From Streptomyces flavofungini (GTDB lineage Bacteria > Actinomycetota > Actinomycetes > Streptomycetales > Streptomycetaceae): a DNA stretch of 64,000 nucleotides. The stretch is taken from NCBI RefSeq assembly GCF_014650815.1, contig NZ_BMVR01000002.1, positions 434,001-498,000 on the forward strand, read 5' to 3'. A program made the position numbers and the translations under genes. This document shows, in pieces, positions 1-6,892 of the stretch. Within the stretch, counting starts at the first letter, position 1. The number at the start of each line of letters is the position of its first letter. A model generated the notes under the pieces. It was given only the letters and a program-made list of their open reading frames with translations. It was not told where the DNA came from and ran no database searches.

Positions 1-230
1 CGTCGGGCGCGGCGCCCGTCCTCGTCATCGGCAACACCGGCGACCCGGCCACACCGTACGAGGGCGCGCGCAAGATGGTGGACGCCCTCGGCAAGGGCGT
101 CGGCGTCGAGCTGACGTACAAGGGCCAGGGCCACGGGGCGTACGACAGCAAGAACAAGTGCGTGCGGGGCGCCGTGGACGGCTATCTGCTGGACGGCACG
201 GTGCCGAAGGCGGGCACGGTGTGCTCCTGA
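1..230 (+). CDS. TAP-like alpha/beta hydrolase, C-terminal fragment
   Basis: Only the last 75 codons lie in the window; the gene begins upstream of base 1 and stops with TGA at 228-230. The fragment carries GNTGDPATPYEGARK, which supplies the catalytic Asp, and then GQGHGAYD with the catalytic His, as in the TAP/SlpD-SlpE family of secreted tripeptidyl aminopeptidases (MEROPS S33). It is nearly the same as the end of the complete gene that starts at 404, so the two are tandem paralogues separated by 173 bp. Function in full is inferred from that neighbour. The fragment itself shows no oddity beyond truncation by the window edge. Confidence 0.85.
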   Translation, partial: SGAAPVLVIGNTGDPATPYEGARKMVDALGKGVGVELTYKGQGHGAYDSKNKCVRGAVDGYLLDGTVPKAGTVCS

Positions 231-403
231 CCGACGGTGGCTCCCGACCAGCGGCAGCTCCCGACCGGCCACGGCCTCTGACCGGCCGCGGGCCCTCACA
301 AGGCCTCCGCCCCACCTGCACAAGGGCTCCGGACCGCCCGCCCGGGCCCTTGTCAGTGGCCGTGCCTACTATGGCCTGACTGCCTTCCGAGGGGGGAAGC
401 GTC

Positions 404-1972
404 ATGCCGCGTTTCGTACGGTCAGCAGCTCTGGCCGCCGCAGGGATTCTGGTGGCCGGGCTCGCCGTGGGATGCGGTGGTTCCGACGACGACCAGGACA
501 GCGCCGACGGGAAGCGTCCCGCGCCCACCGGGGCCGACCCGGCGCCGCGGCCCGACCCCTCGTCCACGCTGCCCGCCGCCGTCACGACCCAGAAGCTCGA
601 CTGGGGCGGCTGCAAGGCCGCGGGCAGCGATCCGGCGCCGGGCGACGAGTGGCAGTGCGCGACCCTCAAGGTCCCGCTGGACTACGAGAAGCCGGACGGC
701 GAGACCATGGGCGTCGCGCTGATCCGCGCCAAGTCCACCGGCAAGGGCGACCGCATCGGCTCGCTCCTGTTCAACTTCGGCGGCCCGGGCGGCTCCGGCG
801 TCTCCATGCTGCCGTCCTTCGCCGACTCGTACGGCAAGCTGCGCGAGCGGTACGACCTGGTGAGCTTCGACCCGCGCGGGGTGGGCGCCAGCGCGGGCGT
901 GCGCTGTCGCAGCGACCAGGAGACCCAGGCCGCGGAGAAGACCGACCTCACCCCGGACACCCCGGCCGAGGAGAAGGCGTACTTCAAGGACGCCGCGGCC
1001 TTCGGAGCGGGCTGCGCGCGGTCCGCGAAGAAGCTGCTGCCGCACGTCTCCACGGCCGAGGCCGCCCGCGACATGGACGTGCTGCGCCAGGTCCTCGGCG
1101 ACGAGAAGCTGCACTACTTCGGCATCTCGTACGGCACCGAACTCGGCGGTACGTACGCCCACTTGTTCCCCAAGAAGGTCGGCCGCCTCACGCTCGACGC
1201 GGTGGTGGACCCGACGGCGGGCTCGGTGGGCCACGCCGAGAACCAGGCGCGCGGCTTCCAGCGCGCCCTCGACAACTACCTGAAGGCCAACGGCCAGGAC
1301 CCGAAGGCGGGCACGAAGAAGATCGTCGACCTGCTGCGCCGCATCGACACCAAGCCGCTGCCCACGGGCACCGACCGCAGGCTGAACGAGTCCCTGGCGA
1401 CGACCGGCATCACGGTCACGCTGTACAGCAAGCAGACCTGGCCCGCCCTGACCAACGCCCTGGAGGAGGCGGAGAAGGGCAACGGCGCGGCCCTGCTGCA
1501 GCTCGCCGACGCGTACAACGAGCGGGACGCGTCCGGGCGTTACAGCACCCAGAGCCACTCGCAGCGCGCGATCTCCTGCCGGGACGGCAAGGAGCGGCCG
1601 ACGCCGGAGCAGGCCAAGGCGCGGCTCGACCGGTTCCGCGAGATATCCCCGCTGTTCGGCACGTTCATGGGCTGGGACACGGCGGGCTGGTGCCACGAGT
1701 GGCCGGTGGCCGGGCTGCACGACAGCCCGGAGGTGAGCGCCCCCGGCGCCGACCCCGTCCTCGTCGTCGGCAACACCGGCGACCCGGCGACGCCGTACGA
1801 GGGCGCGCGGAAGATGGCGGACGAGCTGGGCAAGGGCGTCGGCGTCCACCTGACGTGGAAGGGCGAGGGCCACGGGGCGTACGGCAACGGCAGCGACTGC
1901 GTGGACGGCACCATCAACGACTACCTGCTCGACGGCAAGGTCCCGGACGACAACAAGGTGTGCGAGTCCTGA
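404..1972 (+). CDS. Secreted TAP-like tripeptidyl aminopeptidase (alpha/beta hydrolase lipoprotein)
   Basis: The 522-residue product begins with a basic, hydrophobic signal segment ending in AVGC (Cys24), a lipobox, so it is probably an exported lipoprotein. A Pro/Asp-rich linker follows to about residue 60. The hydrolase core has the oxyanion segment FNFGGPGGSG (124-133), the nucleophile elbow GISYGT (Ser242), Asp460 in NTGDPATPY and His490 in GEGHGAY: a complete catalytic triad. The family removes tripeptides from the N termini of secreted proteins, so the likely site of action is the outer face of the membrane. ATG at 404 follows a GAGGGGG Shine-Dalgarno. Its paralogue ends 173 bp upstream in the same direction. 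Exact substrate is unknown. Confidence 0.9.
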   Translation: MPRFVRSAALAAAGILVAGLAVGCGGSDDDQDSADGKRPAPTGADPAPRPDPSSTLPAAVTTQKLDWGGCKAAGSDPAPGDEWQCATLKVPLDYEKPDGETMGVALIRAKSTGKGDRIGSLLFNFGGPGGSGVSMLPSFADSYGKLRERYDLVSFDPRGVGASAGVRCRSDQETQAAEKTDLTPDTPAEEKAYFKDAAAFGAGCARSAKKLLPHVSTAEAARDMDVLRQVLGDEKLHYFGISYGTELGGTYAHLFPKKVGRLTLDAVVDPTAGSVGHAENQARGFQRALDNYLKANGQDPKAGTKKIVDLLRRIDTKPLPTGTDRRLNESLATTGITVTLYSKQTWPALTNALEEAEKGNGAALLQLADAYNERDASGRYSTQSHSQRAISCRDGKERPTPEQAKARLDRFREISPLFGTFMGWDTAGWCHEWPVAGLHDSPEVSAPGADPVLVVGNTGDPATPYEGARKMADELGKGVGVHLTWKGEGHGAYGNGSDCVDGTINDYLLDGKVPDDNKVCES

Positions 1973-2050
1973 CGTCCCCGGCCCGGACCCCGGCCCCCAC
2001 CCGCGCCCCGGCCCCGGCCCGGACCCCGGCCAAGTCCCGGGCAGCCGAAA

Positions 2051-2080
2051 GCCCCGCCCACCGGAGAAGGTGAGCGGGGC
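2051..2080 (-). terminator. Intrinsic terminator of moeZ
   Basis: Twelve-base arms (2051-2062 and 2069-2080) enclose a six-base loop. One position is a mismatch on the plus strand but a G-U wobble in minus-strand RNA, and a TTT run follows on the minus strand, so it fits the end of the minus-strand gene stopping at 2103. It also lies just past the plus-strand hydrolase and may act both ways. Confidence 0.6.
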
Positions 2081-2102
2081 CCGGACAGCGCGAACGACAG
2101 AC

Positions 2103-3281
2103 TCAGTAGACCGGCTTCTCGGGCTCGATCTGGTGAACCCACCCGATCACGCCGCCGCCGACGTGCACCGCGTCCGCGAAGCCCGCGGACTTGAGCACGG
2201 CGAGGACTTCCGCACTGCGGACACCCGTCTTGCAGTGCAGGACGATCTTCTTGTCCTGCGGGAGCGTCTCCAGGGCGGTGCCCATGAGGAACTCGTTCTT
2301 CGGGATCAGCTTGGCGCCCGGGATGGAGACGATCTCGTACTCGTTCGGCTCCCGGACGTCGATGATCTCGATCTTCTCGTCGGCGTCGATCCACTCCTTG
2401 AGCTGCTTGGGAGTGATCGTCGAACCGGCCGCCGCCTCCTGGGCCTCCTCGGAGACGACGCCGCAGAAGGCCTCGTAGTCGATGAGCTCGGTGACGGTGG
2501 GGTTCTCGCCGCAGACCGCGCAGTTCGGGTCCTTGCGGACCTTGACCTGGCGGTACTGCATCTCCAGGGCGTCGTAGATCATCAGGCGGCCGACCAGCGG
2601 CTCGCCGATGCCCGCGAGGAGCTTGATGGCCTCGTTGACCTGGATGGAGCCGATGGAGGCGCAGAGCACGCCGAGCACGCCGCCCTCGGCGCAGGACGGG
2701 ACCATGCCGGGGGGCGGGGGCTCCGGGTACAGGCAGCGGTAGCAGGGGCCGTGCTCGGACCAGAAGACCGAGGCCTGGCCGTCGAAGCGGTAGATCGAGC
2801 CCCACACGTAGGGCTTGTTCAGGAGCACGCACGCGTCGTTGACCAGGTAGCGCGTGGCGAAGTTGTCCGTGCCGTCGACGATCAGGTCGTACTGGCTGAA
2901 GATGTCCATCACGTTCTCGGCCTCGAGCCGCTCTTCGTGCAGGACCACGTTCACGTACGGGTTGATGCCGAGGACGGAGTCCTTCGCGGACTCGGCCTTG
3001 GAGCGGCCGATGTCGGCCTGGCTGTGGATGATCTGGCGCTGCAGGTTCGACTCGTCGACCTCGTCGAACTCCACGATGCCGAGGGTGCCGACGCCCGCCG
3101 CCGCGAGGTACATCAGCGCCGGTGACCCGAGGCCGCCGGCGCCCACACAGAGCACCTTGGCGTTCTTCAGCCGCTTCTGCCCGTCCATCCCGACGTCGGG
3201 GATGATCAGGTGGCGGGAGTACCTGCGGACCTCGTCGACGGTGAGCTCAGATGCTGGCTCGACCAGGGGTGGCAGCGACAC
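2103..3281 (-). CDS. moeZ: Adenylyltransferase/sulfurtransferase MoeZ (E1-like plus rhodanese)
   Basis: A 392-residue two-domain protein. The N-terminal ThiF/MoeB E1-like domain has the nucleotide loop GAGGLGS (47-53) and two zinc Cys pairs, C180-x2-C183 and C254-x2-C257. The C-terminal rhodanese domain carries the active-site loop around Cys350 (HCKTGVRS). The family adenylates the C-terminal Gly-Gly of small sulfur carrier proteins and then loads sulfur from the rhodanese cysteine, serving molybdopterin, thiamine and, in Streptomyces, thio-natural-product and cysteine pathways in the cytosol. The start is GTG at 3281, preceded by GGAG six bases upstream. It is followed by a hairpin terminator. 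The exopolysaccharide-type operon ends 99 bp upstream of it, in the same direction. Confidence 0.95.
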   Translation of the reverse strand: MSLPPLVEPASELTVDEVRRYSRHLIIPDVGMDGQKRLKNAKVLCVGAGGLGSPALMYLAAAGVGTLGIVEFDEVDESNLQRQIIHSQADIGRSKAESAKDSVLGINPYVNVVLHEERLEAENVMDIFSQYDLIVDGTDNFATRYLVNDACVLLNKPYVWGSIYRFDGQASVFWSEHGPCYRCLYPEPPPPGMVPSCAEGGVLGVLCASIGSIQVNEAIKLLAGIGEPLVGRLMIYDALEMQYRQVKVRKDPNCAVCGENPTVTELIDYEAFCGVVSEEAQEAAAGSTITPKQLKEWIDADEKIEIIDVREPNEYEIVSIPGAKLIPKNEFLMGTALETLPQDKKIVLHCKTGVRSAEVLAVLKSAGFADAVHVGGGVIGWVHQIEPEKPVY

Positions 3282-3380
3282 GGGGACTCCGTTGGTCGGA
3301 AGTGCGATCGGGGTCCCCCGACCCCGCCGCGGCCGGGCTGGGGGACATCAGTTCTCCTGGTAACACTGCCATGGCCATCT

Positions 3381-4142
3381 TCATTCCGAGACACCTGGTC
3401 CGACCCGCGAGACGATCTCGTCCCAGTAACCGGGCAGCGACTCCCAGGGGTCGCCGACCGGGCCGGTGTCGGTGCGGTCGGTGAAGTAGATCGTCGAGGC
3501 TCCTTGCCAGCGGGCGACGCGCAGGGCCTCGTCGAGGTGGCCGAGCGGCATGCCGTGGACGAGGTGGCAGAAGCGTTCGGGCGGGTGGTCGGCGGTCCAC
3601 TCGGCGACCTGGGACCAGCGGTAGTCGCTCCAGGGTCCGGCGAACGTCACCAACTGGTCGGCGGTGTCGGCGTATCCGGGGTGCGGGTGGGTGCCGTGCC
3701 CGAGCACGATGTGGCCGTCGTCGGGCCCGTCCCGCAGGAGGGCGCGCAGGGTGGTGACCGTGCGCGCGACCTCCGGCAGGGCGGTGCGTTCGGTGGGGCA
3801 GCGGCCGAGGAAGAAGCCGTCGACGAGGTACCAGTCGAGGTAGCGGTGGGCGTCGGAGATCAGCTCGCCGAAGCCGCGTGCGCCGTAGGTCACATCGAGC
3901 TGGCCGAGGACGCGGACCCCGGCGTTCCGCAGCCGTCCCGCCGCTTCCAGGCAGCGCGGGTCGGGCCGGTCACCCGGACCATTGTCGACATTCAGGACAA
4001 CCCAGTGCAAAGGGGTGCCGGGGCGGGTGAGTTCGGCCCATTCGGTGGGCGCGAGCAGGGGGTGGGCGAAGCCGGGGACGCCGAATCCGACGCGTACGTC
4101 GGTCTGGGCGACGCCGGTGGCCGTGCTGCTCAGATGCGGCAT
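3381..4142 (-). CDS. Spherulation-specific family 4 (spherulin-4) protein, GH135/GH166-like
   Basis: This 253-residue protein belongs to the spherulin-4 family, a TIM-barrel glycosidase fold. Recognisable blocks are the first strand with GFGVPGFAHPLL (19-30), NVDNGPG (51-57), GQLDVTYGAR (80-89), and YLVDGFF (105-111), where Asp108 is a plausible catalytic acid. No signal peptide is visible, unlike many secreted relatives, so it either stays inside or leaves by another route. It overlaps the upstream epimerase gene by 13 bp and is the last gene of the coupled operon. Related domains (Ega3, Sph3, PelA hydrolase) cut galactosaminogalactan or Pel, both galactosamine-rich polymers, which suits a role in trimming the operon's polymer. 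The substrate is inference. Confidence 0.8.
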   Translation of the reverse strand: MPHLSSTATGVAQTDVRVGFGVPGFAHPLLAPTEWAELTRPGTPLHWVVLNVDNGPGDRPDPRCLEAAGRLRNAGVRVLGQLDVTYGARGFGELISDAHRYLDWYLVDGFFLGRCPTERTALPEVARTVTTLRALLRDGPDDGHIVLGHGTHPHPGYADTADQLVTFAGPWSDYRWSQVAEWTADHPPERFCHLVHGMPLGHLDEALRVARWQGASTIYFTDRTDTGPVGDPWESLPGYWDEIVSRVGPGVSE

Positions 4143-5083
4143 GCCGCCTCCATCCAGATGTCGGCCAGGGACTCTTCGAGGTTGATGCGGGGCCGCCAGC
4201 CCAGCCGGTCGCGCGCGGTGCGCACGTCGGCCTGCTGCCAGCTGCCGCAGCCGTCGGGGTAGGGGTACGCGGTCGGGCCCGCGTGGTCGGGATCGGCGCG
4301 GGGGTGGCCGATGACGGGCCGGACGGAGGGCTGGTCGAGTTCGTGCAGCGCGCCGCCGTAGCCCGCGACGCGCGCGAGGACGGCCGCCGCGTCCCGCAGC
4401 CGCACGGCACGCCCGGAGCCGATGTTGACGACGCCCTGGGCGGCGGAGAGGGAGGCGGCGTGCACGGCGCGGGCGATGTCGCGTACGTCGATGAAGTCCC
4501 GCTGGACGCCGAGTCCGCCGAGTTTGAGCTCGCCGTCGCCGGACTGCATGGCGCGCCGCATGGCCTCGGCGAGGCGGCCGAGCGGTGAGCCCGCCGGGGT
4601 GCCCGGCCCGGTGGGCGAGAACACCCGCAGGACGACGGCGTCGAGGCCGGAGCCGAGGACGAGTTCGGTGGCGGCGAGCTTGCTGACGCCGTAGGGGCCG
4701 CCGGGCCGGGGCACGGCGTCCTCGGCGGTCGAGGAGCCGGGCTGGCTCGGGCCGTACTCGGCGCCGCAGCCGAGCTGCACCAGGCGGGCCCCGCAGCCGC
4801 TGCGGCGCAGGGCCTCGCAGACGGTGGCGACGGCGACGGTGTTGTGCCGGGTGAGTTCGCGGGCGCCGCCGCGGGTGGCGCCGGCGCAGTTGATGACTAC
4901 GCCCGGGTGCACGGCGTCCAGGAAGCGGGTGAGCGCGCCGGGGCTGCCGTTGGCGAGGTCGAACCGTACGTCGGAGTCGTCGCCCCGGCCGAGCGCGGTG
5001 AGCTGCACCGCCGGGTCGGCGAGCAGCCGGTCGGCGACGAAGCGGCCGAGATAGCCGTTGGCTCCGATCAGCAGCACCCTCAT
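4130..5083 (-). CDS. NAD-dependent epimerase/dehydratase (extended SDR)
   Basis: A 317-residue extended short-chain dehydrogenase with the Rossmann loop GANGYLG (7-13) and the catalytic pair Tyr131/Lys135 in PYGVSK. Relatives usually have Ser or Thr in the SS-x-x-YG stretch; here it reads LGCGAEYG, with Cys106 or Gly107 at the catalytic Ser/Thr place, so chemistry may be altered. The substrate is probably a nucleotide-activated sugar. In the Pel system a C4-epimerase (PelX) makes UDP-GalNAc for polymerisation, and this gene could play the same part; a dehydrorhamnose-reductase-like role is an alternative. ATG at 5083 has GGGAG eight bases upstream and overlaps the stop of a 15-codon ORF as ATGA. 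It overlaps the spherulin-4 gene downstream by 13 bp. Confidence 0.85.
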   Translation of the reverse strand: MRVLLIGANGYLGRFVADRLLADPAVQLTALGRGDDSDVRFDLANGSPGALTRFLDAVHPGVVINCAGATRGGARELTRHNTVAVATVCEALRRSGCGARLVQLGCGAEYGPSQPGSSTAEDAVPRPGGPYGVSKLAATELVLGSGLDAVVLRVFSPTGPGTPAGSPLGRLAEAMRRAMQSGDGELKLGGLGVQRDFIDVRDIARAVHAASLSAAQGVVNIGSGRAVRLRDAAAVLARVAGYGGALHELDQPSVRPVIGHPRADPDHAGPTAYPYPDGCGSWQQADVRTARDRLGWRPRINLEESLADIWMEAACRI

Positions 5084-5127
5084 CGGACGGCTCCCGGGAC
5101 GGACGCTCGGAAGGTGGGGGTGGTCAT
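5080..5127 (-). CDS. 15-codon linking ORF
   Basis: A very short reading frame (15 codons plus stop, beginning MTTPTFRASV) fills the gap between the Thr/Arg-repeat gene and the epimerase. Its ATG overlaps the upstream stop as ATGA, and its own stop overlaps the epimerase start as ATGA. A full AAGGAG Shine-Dalgarno sits nine bases before its ATG, the best ribosome site in this part of the operon. It may pass ribosomes on to the epimerase rather than make a useful peptide. Alternatively it could be the original N terminus of the epimerase, now one base out of frame. Confidence 0.45.
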   Translation of the reverse strand: MTTPTFRASVPGAVR

Positions 5128-5459
5128 CTGGGCTTCTCCTTCTGGGTGTTGCGAAGTGCGTGGAAGTTCGCGGGCTTTCGCGGTTCTTCGCGGGTTTCGC
5201 GGGCTGAGGTCTGGAGGGGCTGGACGGCTAGGGGGGGCGGGGGTTCGGGGGCCGCCGCTGGGGGTGCGGGGGTGCGGGTGCCTGTGGGGGTACGCGCAGG
5301 GGTGCGGGTGCCCGTGGAGGTACGTGCAGGGGTGCAGGTGTCTGCGGAGGTACGCGCGCGAGTGCGGGTGCCTGCGGACGTACGCGCGAGGGTGCGCGCG
5401 CCCGTTGGGGTGCGGGTGCCGGCTCTGTCGGCCGCGTCGGCCGGGGCTGTGGCGCTCAT
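5124..5459 (-). CDS. Small Thr/Arg/Pro-rich repeat protein
   Basis: A 111-residue frame whose ATG overlaps the stop of the upstream membrane-protein gene as ATGA, which is the reason for accepting it as a gene. Residues 14 to about 66 consist of repeated short units of the type GTRTPART, encoded by a degenerate repeat of about 24 bp between roughly 5260 and 5420. The rest is Pro/Ala-rich and then charged (RETREEPRK), ending in KEKPR. There is no signal peptide or membrane segment. The composition is strongly basic and low-complexity, which suggests binding to an acidic partner or no fold at all. I recognise no family. The repeat array may vary in length between strains. Confidence 0.5.
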   Translation of the reverse strand: MSATAPADAADRAGTRTPTGARTLARTSAGTRTRARTSADTCTPARTSTGTRTPARTPTGTRTPAPPAAAPEPPPPLAVQPLQTSARETREEPRKPANFHALRNTQKEKPR

Positions 5460-6892
5460 CGGGTCCCCTCCGCCGCGGCGTGGGCGGAGGCCCGCCCGAG
5501 GACCCGGACCGCGCGCGCAAGGAGCACCGCCGCGCCCGTGGCGCACGTGAGGGCAGCGAGCGCTCCTGTCCCCACCTCTTCGACCAGTCCCTCCACCGGC
5601 GCGGCCAGGAACCCGCAGCCCGGCAGGCGGCCCGCGAACAGCAGGGCCAGCGCCGCGGCCTGCGCCGCGCCTACCGTGGCGTACACGAGGGTGGGCGCAC
5701 GACGCGAGCCGTGGGCGCGCAGCATCCGGCCGAGCCACAGGAGCGCGGCCAGCGCACCGGCCCCGGCGGCCGAGAGTGCCGCGCCCGGGCCCGGCACGGG
5801 CAGCGCGCCGACGCCGGTGACCAGGGCGCCGACCGCGCACAGGAACAGCGTGAACACGACGATCAGCAACGGCCGTACGGAGGCGGCGAATTCGGCGAGG
5901 CCCCGGCTGGCGCCGAGCCTGCCGCCCGCCCGTACCGCGAAGAGCCGCGCGCACCAGGTCCCGGGGGCGACGGCGCCCGCGAGGACGAGAGCGACGGCGG
6001 CGGACGGCGGCCAGGGTCCGTCGGGTCCGCCGTCCGTCGCCGTCGCCCGCAGCAGTCCGTCACCGAGCAGGGCGTAGGCGAGGAGCCAGCACACCCAGGT
6101 GTGCGTGGCGCGGGTGGCGGGCAGGGCGGCGCGCAGCGGGCCGTACCGCAGGGCGATCCCCGCGGCCGCCGCCACGGCGAGGGCGCCGCCGAGGACCACC
6201 GCGAGGCGCGGGCGCCCGTCGACCAGGCCGAGCCCCGCGACAGCGAGCGCGCAGGCCACTCCGGGGAGCAGCGCGAACACGGCCCACCCGGGCGGGACGT
6301 GGGCCGCCGTGTCACCGCGTACCGCACGGGTGTCGTCGGCGAGGGCGTCCCATTCCGCGCTGTCCTGCGGCACGCGCGCGTACATCTCCTCCGCGAGCGC
6401 GAACACGTCGCGGTGCCGGAACCGCGCGGCCGTCCGGTCGGTGACGCCGTGCGCCTCCAGACCCGCCGCGATCTCCAGCGGGTCCACGGCCCGCTCGCAC
6501 AGCTCGCGGTGACGGTGCATGAGCGCCTTCACCGGGTCGGCGGGGCCTCGGCGGGGGCCGGGGGCGGGGGCCGGTGCGGGGGCTTGCGCCCGGTCGTGTC
6601 CGGGGGTCGGCACCGGACGTGGTGCGGGGGTCGGCACCGGACTCCGTACGGGGGTCGGCGCCGGATCTTGTACGGGGAGGTGCACCGGGCCTTGTACGGG
6701 GGCTGGCGGGCCGCCGGGAGCCGCCTCGCCGGGAACAGCCGCGCGCAGCACCGCATCGCCCGGAACAGCCGCGCCCGGCGCCGCCCCGTCCGGCACCGCC
6801 GCACCCGCCAGCTCCTCCGACCGCGCGTCCCAGCCCCCCGCGCCACCCGGCGCCCGAGGCACGTCCACTGACCGTTCCGACCGCCCCGTCAT
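5456..6892 (-). CDS. Polytopic membrane protein of the exopolysaccharide-type operon
   Basis: The 478-residue product has a disordered Pro/Ala-rich N-terminal part (to about 120), including repeated PVPTPAP-like units. A short soluble helical segment follows (about 122-190, containing DPVKALMHRHRELCER), then about eight or nine transmembrane segments to the C terminus. It is joined by ATGA overlaps to the PelF-type glycosyltransferase upstream and to the small repeat protein downstream. Pel polymerisation in other bacteria pairs PelF with the 12-segment membrane protein PelG; this protein holds the same genetic place but has fewer segments and no motif I can match, so equivalence is inference. 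A transport or scaffold role for polymer export is the simplest guess. Confidence 0.7.
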   Translation of the reverse strand: MTGRSERSVDVPRAPGGAGGWDARSEELAGAAVPDGAAPGAAVPGDAVLRAAVPGEAAPGGPPAPVQGPVHLPVQDPAPTPVRSPVPTPAPRPVPTPGHDRAQAPAPAPAPGPRRGPADPVKALMHRHRELCERAVDPLEIAAGLEAHGVTDRTAARFRHRDVFALAEEMYARVPQDSAEWDALADDTRAVRGDTAAHVPPGWAVFALLPGVACALAVAGLGLVDGRPRLAVVLGGALAVAAAAGIALRYGPLRAALPATRATHTWVCWLLAYALLGDGLLRATATDGGPDGPWPPSAAVALVLAGAVAPGTWCARLFAVRAGGRLGASRGLAEFAASVRPLLIVVFTLFLCAVGALVTGVGALPVPGPGAALSAAGAGALAALLWLGRMLRAHGSRRAPTLVYATVGAAQAAALALLFAGRLPGCGFLAAPVEGLVEEVGTGALAALTCATGAAVLLARAVRVLGRASAHAAAEGTR

